Source: Gemmatimonadaceae bacterium
GTDB lineage: Bacteria > Gemmatimonadota > Gemmatimonadetes > Gemmatimonadales > Gemmatimonadaceae
Assembly: GCA_020853635.1 (NCBI GenBank)
Contig: JADYYN010000096.1
Coordinates: forward strand, 1-56,797
Length of the DNA: 56,797 nucleotides
Direction: 5' to 3'
Part shown: piece by piece, positions 51,327 to 56,797 of the stretch
How positions within the stretch are numbered: position 1 is the stretch's first letter
Layout: each line of letters begins with the position of its first letter
Program-made: the position numbers and the translations under genes
Notes under the pieces: model-generated
What the model saw: the letters and a program-made list of their open reading frames with translations, nothing else
Told to the model about the DNA's origin: nothing
The model's database searches: none

Positions 51327-51812
51327 AAGACGGAAGCCGGTGACGACAGACCGTGCGCGGTCCACTGGGTTGGAGGCTCGCGTGGCCAGCCGTCCGAAGC
51401 GGCGATGGCGCACGCACAGCGGCTGGCCGAGCGGGCCGACGTCGATCTCTACATCTCGGATGGCAACCGCGATCCGGCCACGGATTGCAGTCAAGGTGGA
51501 CGAACACCAGCCAGCCGGCACAACTGCGGACTGGCCTACGACATCGCCGCCATCGGGATCGACGGCGCCGTGCTCGATTTCGGCACGGACTATGTCGGTG
51601 CGAACCCGGCAGCACTGCAGGGAGCGATGCGGGTGCAGGCGGCTGCGCTCGGGATGCACGATACCAGGGAAGTGTTTGGGCCCGCTGGGCTCTTCCGCAA
51701 CTCAACGTCCGGGACGACCTCGGTCAGTTGGGAGCGGACGCGATCGGCGAGTGACTGGGTGCTGTCGTGGGGACATAAGGGACACGTCCACGTGTCGCTA
51801 CAGACGCCGTAG
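51264..51812 (+). CDS. Orphan Rhs tip 1: M15-like peptidoglycan peptidase toxin
   Basis: The frame is open from 51198; the only in-frame start is ATG 51264 inside the repeat (182 residues). After SDPFGLC comes a compact domain with the M15/VanY-type zinc peptidase pattern: ASRHNCGLAYDIAAIG (HxxxxAxD) and WGHKGHVHVSLQTP (HxH-like end). A Ser/Asp-Gly region (YISDGNRDP) corresponds to the SGYR-type loop. Such enzymes cut peptide stems of peptidoglycan, so the toxin should act in the periplasm. In line with this there is no hydrophobic segment between the repeat and the toxin, unlike tips 2-4. The immunity gene follows at 21 bases. Assignment rests on motif spacing only. Confidence 0.7.
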   Translation: MNLYGYAGGDPINYSDPFGLCKTEAGDDRPCAVHWVGGSRGQPSEAAMAHAQRLAERADVDLYISDGNRDPATDCSQGGRTPASRHNCGLAYDIAAIGIDGAVLDFGTDYVGANPAALQGAMRVQAAALGMHDTREVFGPAGLFRNSTSGTTSVSWERTRSASDWVLSWGHKGHVHVSLQTP

Positions 51813-51833
51813 GGAATCAAGGAGCTACTGTCG

Positions 51834-52382
51834 ATGCACAGAACCCAACCACCACACCTTGCGTTGCAACGTTTTTGTCGACTCCTACTCGCCGTCGTCG
51901 TCGCCTCGTGTACCTCCCAAGCGCGAGATGACTCCAACGCCCTGGATCGCGAGCGCGCCGTCGAGCCAACGGTTCAGCAGGACACGACGGACGGTGTGAC
52001 CGTGCGCTACGCAGATTTCTGCGTCTCGGATTCCGGTACGACCTTCGAGTATGTGATGGAAGTGGAGGAAGCGACGACTGGTGATCTCAGCGGCTACGCG
52101 ATTCGACTGCAGCGCCATAACGACGACCGCATTTCACTCGCGGGAAGCGAAGCGATCGGGTCGTTCGGCGATCTGATGCCGGTTCGGGATCTTCGCGTGG
52201 ACACCGCGGACCGTTCACTCGTGACGTTCGATCTGGCAACCGCGCATCCGGATCTGCGAGGGACCTCGCTCACAATGCGATTCGATTGTGATAGCGCGTG
52301 GGGGGTTGCTCGAGGACCGTACGCTGGGGCACCTGCACAACCCGTGCGTCTTGCCCGGTGGCGCCCGGCGAGCGGTCGGTAG
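51834..52382 (+). CDS. Immunity lipoprotein candidate for tip 1
   Basis: 182-residue protein with a signal and lipobox (LLAVVVASC), then an all-beta-like mature domain (VRYADFCVSDSGTTFEYVMEVEE; SLTMRFDCDSAWG). An ideal AAGGAG ribosome site lies 9 bases before the ATG, so unlike the tip it looks well translated on its own. A lipid-anchored periplasmic immunity protein is what a wall-degrading toxin requires. I do not recognise the family. Confidence 0.65.
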   Translation: MHRTQPPHLALQRFCRLLLAVVVASCTSQARDDSNALDRERAVEPTVQQDTTDGVTVRYADFCVSDSGTTFEYVMEVEEATTGDLSGYAIRLQRHNDDRISLAGSEAIGSFGDLMPVRDLRVDTADRSLVTFDLATAHPDLRGTSLTMRFDCDSAWGVARGPYAGAPAQPVRLARWRPASGR

Positions 52383-52461
52383 TGCACGACACCGCGAGGC
52401 TCTGTTCCGCGGGACCGCGCGGTGGCGCCGCAGAGCGACGCCCACGCGTTAACTTTCTTCC

Positions 52462-52689
52462 ATGAGCGTACCGACAGACGCACAGGCGCAGGCGTGGATG
52501 GTGCAGTGGCGCGCCGCCGCGCCCGTGTTGGCGCGCCAGCGCGCCGCAGAGCTCGAGCAGGTCAATCTCTGGCAGGTGGCGGAGGAACTCGAGGACGCGT
52601 TCTGGATCAGCGCCCGCGCCGCCGCCGCGGCACGGGCGTCGGGGTTGGTCGAGCAGCAGCGGCTGTTCGCCCGCGCCCGCCCGCGATGA
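52462..52689 (+). CDS. Small hypothetical protein, possible first gene of a broken two-gene module
   Basis: 75-residue protein (MSVPTDAQAQAWMVQWRAA ... SGLVEQQRLFARARPR), helical and Arg/Ala-rich. The SGLVEQQ...ARLR-type end resembles small proteins that precede nucleotidyltransferase-like genes, and the stop overlaps the start of the fragment at 52686 (ATGA) just as in such pairs. Family recognition is from memory and uncertain. Confidence 0.45.
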   Translation: MSVPTDAQAQAWMVQWRAAAPVLARQRAAELEQVNLWQVAEELEDAFWISARAAAAARASGLVEQQRLFARARPR

Positions 52690-52816
52690 ACTCCCTGCTG
52701 CGCGCCGGCGCGCGCGTGCAGACGCAGCTCCTCGCCCGCGGCTTCCGCTGCAGGAGCTCGAGCGGGTCGCGCGGCGCGCGGAAGCCGTGATCGGGCTGTT
52801 CGAGCGACCGCGGTAG
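52686..52816 (+). pseudogene. Remnant of a nucleotidyltransferase-like gene
   Basis: From the ATG at 52686 the frame reads MNSLLRAGARVQTQLLARGFRC, like the beginning of a nucleotidyltransferase-type protein, then runs into unrelated sequence and stops at 52790. In another frame the same stretch ends as LQELERVARRAEAVIGLFERPR with a stop at 52814-52816, which looks like the C-terminal end of a second protein. This suggests a deletion that joined two gene ends. Both identifications are tentative. Confidence 0.35.
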
Positions 52817-52840
52817 GGGGGGCTCGGCTGAAGAGAAGGT

Positions 52841-52956
52841 GTGTCCCTCCGCGACGCTCTATTCCACGCAGGAAGACCCGATTGGGCTGGCGGGGGGGGC
52901 TCAATCTGTATGGGTACGCAGCAGGTGATCCGATCAACTATTCGGATCCGTTCGGA
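52841..52956 (+). repeat. Rhs-core-end repeat, copy 2 (G tract of 8)
   Basis: Starts GTGTCCCTCCGCGACGCTC and encodes CPSATLYSTQEDPIGLAG. The G run at 52892-52899 has eight G instead of the seven in copies 3 and 5, so the tip that follows is in the +1 frame relative to the core. Copies 2 and 4 are identical over the first 54 bases. Confidence 0.85.
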
Positions 52957-53403
52957 GTGAATCCCTGCGTGGCAGCGCCGCAAGCTTGCGTGATTGGTGG
53001 CGCGGCCGTCGGCGGACTGCTGCGGTGGCTCGCGGTAGGCGTTCTAGGTGCGGTGGCAGCCGACAATGTCAGGGCCGGAATGGGCACCAGCAATAGTCTA
53101 CCCGCTCCGGCGCCTGCACCAGCCGACGCGACGGCCTTGTGGGCAAACAACCGTGCACTTGGAGCTCGGATCAGTGGCGAGATGAATGTCATTGTGGAGC
53201 ATTTCGGGTTTCTCTCAGGGGCGGGAGGCCCTGAGAAGGGGGATCCCGACGATCCACGTAACCGCGACAAGTGGAAGAAGGACATCGCACGGCATATTCG
53301 CGAAGCCCAGAAGTACATCGATAGGCTCAAGGGCGATCGGAACAAGGACGGCCCGCAACGTGCGCTCGATGAAGTGACGAGACGGCTCGGAGAAACACCA
53401 TGA
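52882..53403 (+). CDS. Orphan Rhs tip 2: toxin of unknown type
   Basis: 173 residues from a TTG at 52882, which lies inside the repeat and in the tip's frame; the conserved YSTQEDPIG part is out of frame (G tract). After GDPINYSDPFGVN there is a hydrophobic segment (CVIGGAAVGGLLRWLAVGVLGAVAA), a Pro/Ala hinge and a charged C-terminal domain (KGDPDDPRNRDKWKKDIARHIREAQKYIDRLKGDRN). The hydrophobic part suggests passage of the inner membrane, hence a cytoplasmic target. The charged domain resembles nuclease-type tips but I cannot name it. Its stop overlaps the next start by four bases (ATGA). Confidence 0.55.
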   Translation: MGWRGGLNLYGYAAGDPINYSDPFGVNPCVAAPQACVIGGAAVGGLLRWLAVGVLGAVAADNVRAGMGTSNSLPAPAPAPADATALWANNRALGARISGEMNVIVEHFGFLSGAGGPEKGDPDDPRNRDKWKKDIARHIREAQKYIDRLKGDRNKDGPQRALDEVTRRLGETP

Positions 53404-53759
53404 GGGAAGACGCAATGAGGCCTCCACGAGGAACGGGCGAACACACCGCGCTTGCGGCGGCACTTTCGAATTGGCTCGACCGTGCAGGAGTTCGGCACTC
53501 CGCAGCTGCGGCTGATCTCGCTGACGTGTTGTATGCGGCGAAACAAGTCGAAGCGGCCGTACAGTCACTTCTGAGCCTCAGCCCGGGCGATCGCGACCAC
53601 GCAGAGCAGGCAATCGACGAGCTTGGGAAGATGCATGCGTGGCTCTTCACGGAGATGAAGTCTCACATCGAGGAACTTCAGGCAGCCTGGCCTGCAGTCG
53701 AAGCGCCCGTCATTGCGCTGCTCGGAGATGAGTCGTCGGCCTCTGGGGGCGATACCTAG
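53400..53759 (+). CDS. Immunity protein candidate for tip 2
   Basis: 119-residue helical cytoplasmic protein (AAALSNWLDRAG; AIDELGKMHAWLFTEMKSHIEELQAAW). Its ATG overlaps the stop of tip 2 (ATGA), with a GGAG site upstream, the coupled arrangement usual for toxin/immunity pairs. Not recognised as a known immunity family. No signal peptide, consistent with a cytoplasmic target for tip 2. Confidence 0.6.
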   Translation: MREDAMRPPRGTGEHTALAAALSNWLDRAGVRHSAAAADLADVLYAAKQVEAAVQSLLSLSPGDRDHAEQAIDELGKMHAWLFTEMKSHIEELQAAWPAVEAPVIALLGDESSASGGDT

Positions 53760-53857
53760 CGCGGTACTCTGCGGTGGCCGCACGTAGGCCACCGACTGAT
53801 CGCCGAGAATGGGGGGCGTCGACGGTGCAGTCCATGGCCGACACCGCCCCCTCCCGC

Positions 53858-53978
53858 GCGTCGCTCCGCCACGCTCTATTCCACGCAGGAAGACCCGATC
53901 GGGCTCGCGGGGGGGCTCAATCTGTATGGGTATGCGGGTGGGGATCCGATCAACTATTCGGACCCGTTCGGGCTTTGC
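53858..53978 (+). repeat. Rhs-core-end repeat, copy 3
   Basis: Encodes RSATLYSTQEDPIGLAGGLNLYG...SDPFGLC in frame with tip 3; G tract of seven. The upstream flank CGCCCCCTCC is shared with copy 5 but not with 2 and 4. Confidence 0.8.
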
Positions 53979-54431
53979 CCGCTGAGCAATCCACTTTGCC
54001 ACTGGATTGAAGCAACCTCCACCGCAGTTGGTCTCGTAACGGGATTCGTAGCAGGCGGCGGAGGAGCTGCCCTCACCGGAGTTGGGATTGTTGCGAGCCC
54101 GGCGACTGCACTTGGAGGTTCCGCGGTTGGCGCTGCATGGGGCCTCGCAGCCGGCAAGGCCATTACCAACGCACTGTTCTCGGAAAGTGAGGGGGCGGGA
54201 AGTAGCGGTGGCGGTGCTAGCGAGTCTTCCCCGCAGGATCACCGACTTTCCAACGGAGAAATTCGCCGCATGCAACGCGCAGGAGAAGACGTCCACGAAA
54301 TCAAGGGCGGAAAGAACGCCTCGAAGTTTGACCTCTTCAAGGACTCGAAGGGGAACATCTTCGTAAAGCCGAAGGGCGGCCAGGGACCCGGTGAGCCCAC
54401 AGGCCTAAATATCAACGACTACAAGCCTTAG
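53877..54431 (+). CDS. Orphan Rhs tip 3: polymorphic toxin type 33-like
   Basis: 184 codons from the conserved TAT to TAG at 54429; the frame is open from 53760 but has no ATG, GTG or TTG before the toxin. After SDPFGLCPLSNPLCHW come long hydrophobic stretches (STAVGLVTGFVAGGG; ALGGSAVGAAWGLAAGKAI), then a C-terminal domain LSNGEIRRMQRAGEDVHEIK ... FDLFKDSKGNIFVKPKGG ... GEPTGLNINDYKP. This last part matches what I know of the polymorphic toxin type 33 domain (predicted RNase-like). Without a start it cannot be made as is and fits a silent cassette. Confidence 0.6.
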   Translation, partial: YSTQEDPIGLAGGLNLYGYAGGDPINYSDPFGLCPLSNPLCHWIEATSTAVGLVTGFVAGGGGAALTGVGIVASPATALGGSAVGAAWGLAAGKAITNALFSESEGAGSSGGGASESSPQDHRLSNGEIRRMQRAGEDVHEIKGGKNASKFDLFKDSKGNIFVKPKGGQGPGEPTGLNINDYKP

Positions 54432-54435
54432 TCTG

Positions 54436-54825
54436 ATGAACAGCGACCTGCAGGTTTCCATTGTGGTCACCTCTCTACGGCTCGATCCTACCGAGATCGA
54501 ACAACGTCTCGGCAGAACGCCCTCGCGCACGTGGCGGCTAGGTGACTCCATAGCTTCCACCATCACCCATCGGAAGCATCACGGCTGGGTTCTCACGGCC
54601 ACTAACGGGCCAGGTGCGCCCCTAGATGAACAAGTACAGTCTCTACTCGATCAGATTGATGAGCCGGCAATGCGGGCGCTAAAACTCGAAGGAGAAGTTG
54701 AGATTGAGTTTGCGTGCGTCGCGCGCATAGCTGACGAGACTCCGGTTCTATGTGTGTCGCGCGAGATCTTGGACCGAGTAGTCAGAGTTGGTGCCGGCAT
54801 CGACATCGATATTGTTCCACTGTAG
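54436..54825 (+). CDS. DUF4279 family immunity protein candidate for tip 3
   Basis: 129-residue cytoplasmic protein with DUF4279 features: RLGRTPSRTWRLGDSI near the N-terminus, a HGWVL strand, a helical segment LDEQVQSLLDQID and a C-terminal strand region with ILDRVVRVGAGIDIDIV. DUF4279 proteins occur as immunity genes in polymorphic toxin loci. It starts four bases after the tip 3 stop. The reading frame of tip 4 continues directly after its stop in the same frame. Confidence 0.7.
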   Translation: MNSDLQVSIVVTSLRLDPTEIEQRLGRTPSRTWRLGDSIASTITHRKHHGWVLTATNGPGAPLDEQVQSLLDQIDEPAMRALKLEGEVEIEFACVARIADETPVLCVSREILDRVVRVGAGIDIDIVPL

Positions 54826-54888
54826 ACGCCCCACACGCGTGGTCAGCCGCGCGAGGGCGCGGCATTCGGCGGGTACGATTCTGAGGGT

Positions 54889-55506
54889 TTGGGCCCGTAC
54901 CCCGCGTGTCCCTCCGCGACGCTCTATTCCACGCAGGAAGACCCGATTGGGCTGGCGGGCGGGCTCAATCTGTATGGGTACGGAGACGGCGATCCCGTCA
55001 ACAACTCTGATCCGTTTGGGCTCTGCGGGATCGCCGGCGCGGCGGGAAGCGTCGTCGCCGGAGTCGGCATCGCCATTGCAACAGGGGGAAGCTACGGCGT
55101 AGCGGCCCTCGTGGCGGACGCGGGATCGGGTGCACTCTGCGCCGGGACCCTCGGCAAGCTCAAGAAGCTAGGTTCCATCATCGACGCGGCTCTCGATGCT
55201 CGCCGTGCCGTCGGACCTGGACGTGGAGCTGTTCACGGGACGAGAGTTCACCGAGCGATGGAGAAGATCCTCAGCGCTGCCGATGAAGCGACCGAGGTTT
55301 CGTACAAGAATGGGGACGTAGTTAAGCGCGGAACGCCCGGCTCAATCCGAATCGATGCGATCGAAGGCTCTATGGATGCCCCCACGGCGATCTACGATCT
55401 CAAGACCGGCGCCGCAACCTTGACGGAACGTCGGATCCGGCTCATGCGAAAGCACCTGCCCGAAGCCTCGAAGGACGCACCGATCGTCGAAGTCAAGTCA
55501 CCCTGA
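54889..55506 (+). CDS. Orphan Rhs tip 4: PD-(D/E)XK-like nuclease toxin
   Basis: 205 residues from a TTG at 54889 that lies before the repeat, so this is the only tip whose conserved core end could be translated from a start. After SDPFGLCGIAGAAGSVVAGVGIAIATGG (hydrophobic) the C-terminal half has GTRVHRAMEKIL, SIRIDAIEGSMDAPTAIYDLKTG and IVEVKSP. The D-x(n)-DLK pattern in a strand-like context is the PD-(D/E)XK nuclease fold used by REase-type toxins. The immunity gene starts three bases after the stop. Assignment is from motif spacing. Confidence 0.62.
   Translation: MGPYPACPSATLYSTQEDPIGLAGGLNLYGYGDGDPVNNSDPFGLCGIAGAAGSVVAGVGIAIATGGSYGVAALVADAGSGALCAGTLGKLKKLGSIIDAALDARRAVGPGRGAVHGTRVHRAMEKILSAADEATEVSYKNGDVVKRGTPGSIRIDAIEGSMDAPTAIYDLKTGAATLTERRIRLMRKHLPEASKDAPIVEVKSP
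54904..55026 (+). repeat. Rhs-core-end repeat, copy 4
   Basis: Starts GCGTGTCCCTCCGCGACG; encodes ACPSATLYSTQEDPIGLAGGLNLYGYGDGDPVNNSDPFGLC. More diverged at its 3' half (GDGDPVNN) than the other copies, as if the junction to the tip was older or taken from another Rhs. Confidence 0.8.
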
Positions 55507-55509
55507 CCT

Positions 55510-56145
55510 ATGCGTATCAGAGATCTCGAGCGTTTCGGCAAGAACTATCTGCTAGCCCTCCTTCCAGGGTTCCGTCAGCACAGAGACCTGCTTGTCCGGG
55601 GCTCCATCGGTGATGTGCTGCTTGGTGTCGTGTTCAATCGCTCCCAATTGCTCTCGGACGCCACGGACGTCGAATGCATCGCCATGCCGGTGATTGTCCC
55701 GGAGGAGGATCTCATCCTGAGCCACAGCCTGCACCTCAGTCCGTCGACGGGTCGCTCATGGCGCATTGACGAAGAGCCTCAATCGGTCGCCGCTCAGCTT
55801 GCCAACGCCATTCGGACCGAAGGAGAGCGATTCTTTGAGGAGCGGTCGACGGTTCGGCAACAGTTGGCGTTCTACGAGTCGAACCGACTGGAGAACTCCT
55901 TCAACTGGAACGAGATGACATTCTACTTGCTCGCACGACTTGAACGCTGGGTCGAAGCGAGTGCGAGACTTGATGCGATGGTGCGGATCGTGCGCGGTCC
56001 CGACTCGTACGACTATATGCAGAACAGACTCCCGCTGGCTCAGGAGCTCTCCGCACTGTTCGGTGACCACGGCGCAGTGTCCGCGCGTTTCGATGCGATC
56101 CGCCAGCAGACGCTGTTAAACATTGGGCTCGCGGGCGCGAGCTAG
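55510..56145 (+). CDS. Immunity protein candidate for tip 4
   Basis: 211-residue soluble protein without signal peptide, mostly helical in its second half (AFYESNRLENSFNWNEMTFYLLARLERWVEASARL). Starts three bases after tip 4. It is larger than the other immunity candidates. I do not recognise the family; the position is the main evidence. Confidence 0.55.
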   Translation: MRIRDLERFGKNYLLALLPGFRQHRDLLVRGSIGDVLLGVVFNRSQLLSDATDVECIAMPVIVPEEDLILSHSLHLSPSTGRSWRIDEEPQSVAAQLANAIRTEGERFFEERSTVRQQLAFYESNRLENSFNWNEMTFYLLARLERWVEASARLDAMVRIVRGPDSYDYMQNRLPLAQELSALFGDHGAVSARFDAIRQQTLLNIGLAGAS

Positions 56146-56233
56146 ATAGAGCGGCATACATAGGCCACACATTCCGGAGTGGGCTCGCCGAATCCCGGGT
56201 CCGATTGGGGCGATTCGTCCCCCGCCCCCTCCT

Positions 56234-56353
56234 GCGTGTCCGTCCGCGACGCTCTATTCCACGCAGGAAGACCCGATTGGGCTGGCGGGGGGGCTCAATC
56301 TGTATGGGTATGCGGGCGGGGATCCGATCAACTACTCGGACGCCTTCGGACTA
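56234..56353 (+). repeat. Rhs-core-end repeat, copy 5
   Basis: Starts GCGTGTCCGTCCGCGACG, one base different from copies 2 and 4 in this part; G tract of seven, in frame with tip 5. The terminal DPFGL is changed to DAFGL, a departure from the near-invariant motif. Confidence 0.8.
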
Positions 56354-56749
56354 AGCACTGACTCCACACAGCGAGGTGATGCTTCGGCTGGCGCCGTCGG
56401 ACCCGAACAGATGCCTGCCTCGACAATCGTCTCGGTCGCAAAGCTCGGGACGATTCCGGGTCGCACGACTGGGTACTGGAACAACATGAAGATTGAAACC
56501 ATGGATACCGGACTTGATGTCTTCCTATCTGTAAACGCTGGCGGTGATGTCATCATCGCCGCCAAGGGTAAGGTTCGGTTGCATCTGGACAACTGGCCAG
56601 ATCCACTACTAAGTGGAATGGCAGTGAATCTGACTTCCGGCGACTACGAGATCGCCGGAAGGCTCAACGGTGAATCGGCCCGGGTTTGCCGGAGGCTCCA
56701 CTTCGTGAGAGGTTGGAGTCATGCCAAGACGTTCACAATTTTCGCCTGA
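56255..56749 (+). CDS. Orphan Rhs tip 5, unknown domain, probably interrupted by an IS3 element
   Basis: 164 codons from the conserved TAT to the stop at 56747-56749, the only in-frame ATG being 56411. After SDAFGLSTDSTQRG there is no hydrophobic segment. The unique part (GYWNNMKIETMDTGLDVFL, AAKGKVRLHLDNWPDPL) looks beta-rich and is not recognised. Its last 29 bases overlap the start of the IS3 transposase gene in a different frame, so the natural end was probably removed when the element inserted. No immunity gene is visible within the window. Confidence 0.5.
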   Translation, partial: YSTQEDPIGLAGGLNLYGYAGGDPINYSDAFGLSTDSTQRGDASAGAVGPEQMPASTIVSVAKLGTIPGRTTGYWNNMKIETMDTGLDVFLSVNAGGDVIIAAKGKVRLHLDNWPDPLLSGMAVNLTSGDYEIAGRLNGESARVCRRLHFVRGWSHAKTFTIFA

Positions 56750-56797
56750 GTTCCGCGAGCGCGCCATCCGGATGGTGGTGGAGCAGACGCCGCAACA
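56721..56797 (+). mobile_element. IS3 family transposase OrfA, 5' part (continues beyond window)
   Basis: The ATG at 56721 starts MPRRSQFSPEFRERAIRMVV, the N-terminal helix-turn-helix pattern of IS3-family OrfA proteins. Only 25 residues are inside the window. The left end of the element should lie shortly before the ATG (near 56700), inside tip 5; no target duplication can be checked here. Confidence 0.72.

Larger units (their letters stand above)
51198..56749 (+). other. Array of five orphan Rhs C-terminal tip (toxin/immunity) cassettes
   Basis: Five modules follow one another on the plus strand. Each begins with the same Rhs-core-end repeat (features at 51223, 52841, 53858, 54904, 56234), then a unique tip, then an immunity-type gene. 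No full-length rhs gene is present in the window, and four of five tips have no good own start codon, so they look like silent donor cassettes. Nucleotide identity in the repeats (first 54 bases of the second and fourth are identical) suits homologous recombination. Coding in the tips is visibly less GC-rich than in the chromosome around. The recombinase at the head and the IS3 gene at the tail may be drivers of the array or mere neighbours. Confidence 0.8.

Noticed and set aside
51223-56353. The repeats as a CRISPR array
   Set aside because: Units are 1.0-1.6 kb apart, the repeats are coding and the spacers are whole genes.
51223-56353. The repeats as true integron attC sites
   Set aside because: No imperfect palindrome of attC type is visible; conservation follows the Rhs core reading frame.
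1-56797. tRNA, rRNA, riboswitch or replication origin
   Set aside because: No cloverleaf, rRNA segment, riboswitch core or DnaA-box cluster could be recognised by reading.

Overview
The window is compact, GC-rich bacterial chromosome. Gene content and style suggest Gemmatimonadota: many secreted S9 and M28 peptidases, very large secreted BNR-propeller proteins, Tat-exported glycosidases, tight head-to-tail operons and GTG/TTG starts. This assignment is inferred from gene families, not from a marker gene. No rRNA, tRNA, CRISPR array or replication origin was seen. No gene-free stretch exceeds about 300 bases.

Layout. 1-5 kb: the end of a benzoate/2-aminobenzoate-CoA ligase gene overlapping a RidA gene, a 7-TM histidine kinase divergent from a FabH-like ketoacyl synthase, and a Tat-signal protein of unknown function. 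4.8-13.8 kb: penicillin-binding protein 1C with its usual partner, a thioester alpha-2-macroglobulin, then a secreted creatininase-family protein. 13.9-20.2 kb: proline dehydrogenase, a perfect hairpin terminator, a receiver/histidine-kinase hybrid, a TonB-like protein, a cupin-SDR pair, a MarR regulator divergent from a cupin with a palindromic operator candidate, and a kelch protein. 20.3-28.7 kb: S9 peptidase, OsmC protein, and a GH3-GH29-DinB operon with a secreted concanavalin-like protein opposite. 28.7-36.7 kb: an IclR-DDAH-TPR-HD-BNR operon divergent from an aldehyde dehydrogenase homologue and an APC permease. The dehydrogenase has His where the catalytic Cys should be. 36.9-50.3 kb: M28 peptidase and ABC exporter, site-2 protease and zinc-ribbon membrane protein, a 1092-residue BNR protein, a membrane protein resembling Pycsar effectors, a DUF1304 protein, and a three-gene envelope operon ending in two lipoproteins.

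50.3-56.8 kb is the accessory region and the most interesting part. A tyrosine recombinase lacking its N-terminal DNA-binding domain is followed by five tandem orphan Rhs C-terminal tips. Each begins with a near-identical repeat of about 105-125 bp that encodes the end of the Rhs core (YSTQEDPIGLAGG ... NYSDPFGL). Each repeat then switches to a different toxin, and four tips are followed by their own immunity-type gene: (1) an M15-like peptidoglycan peptidase with a lipoprotein immunity candidate, (2) an unknown toxin with an overlapping immunity gene, (3) a toxin resembling polymorphic toxin type 33 with a DUF4279 protein, (4) a PD-(D/E)XK-like nuclease with a 211-residue partner, and (5) an unknown tip running into an IS3-type transposase. 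No full-length rhs gene lies in the window and most tips lack a convincing start. The array therefore looks like a silent library of toxin/immunity cassettes that could be recombined onto an rhs gene elsewhere. The second repeat has a G tract one base longer (8 versus 7), which puts its tip out of frame with the conserved core.
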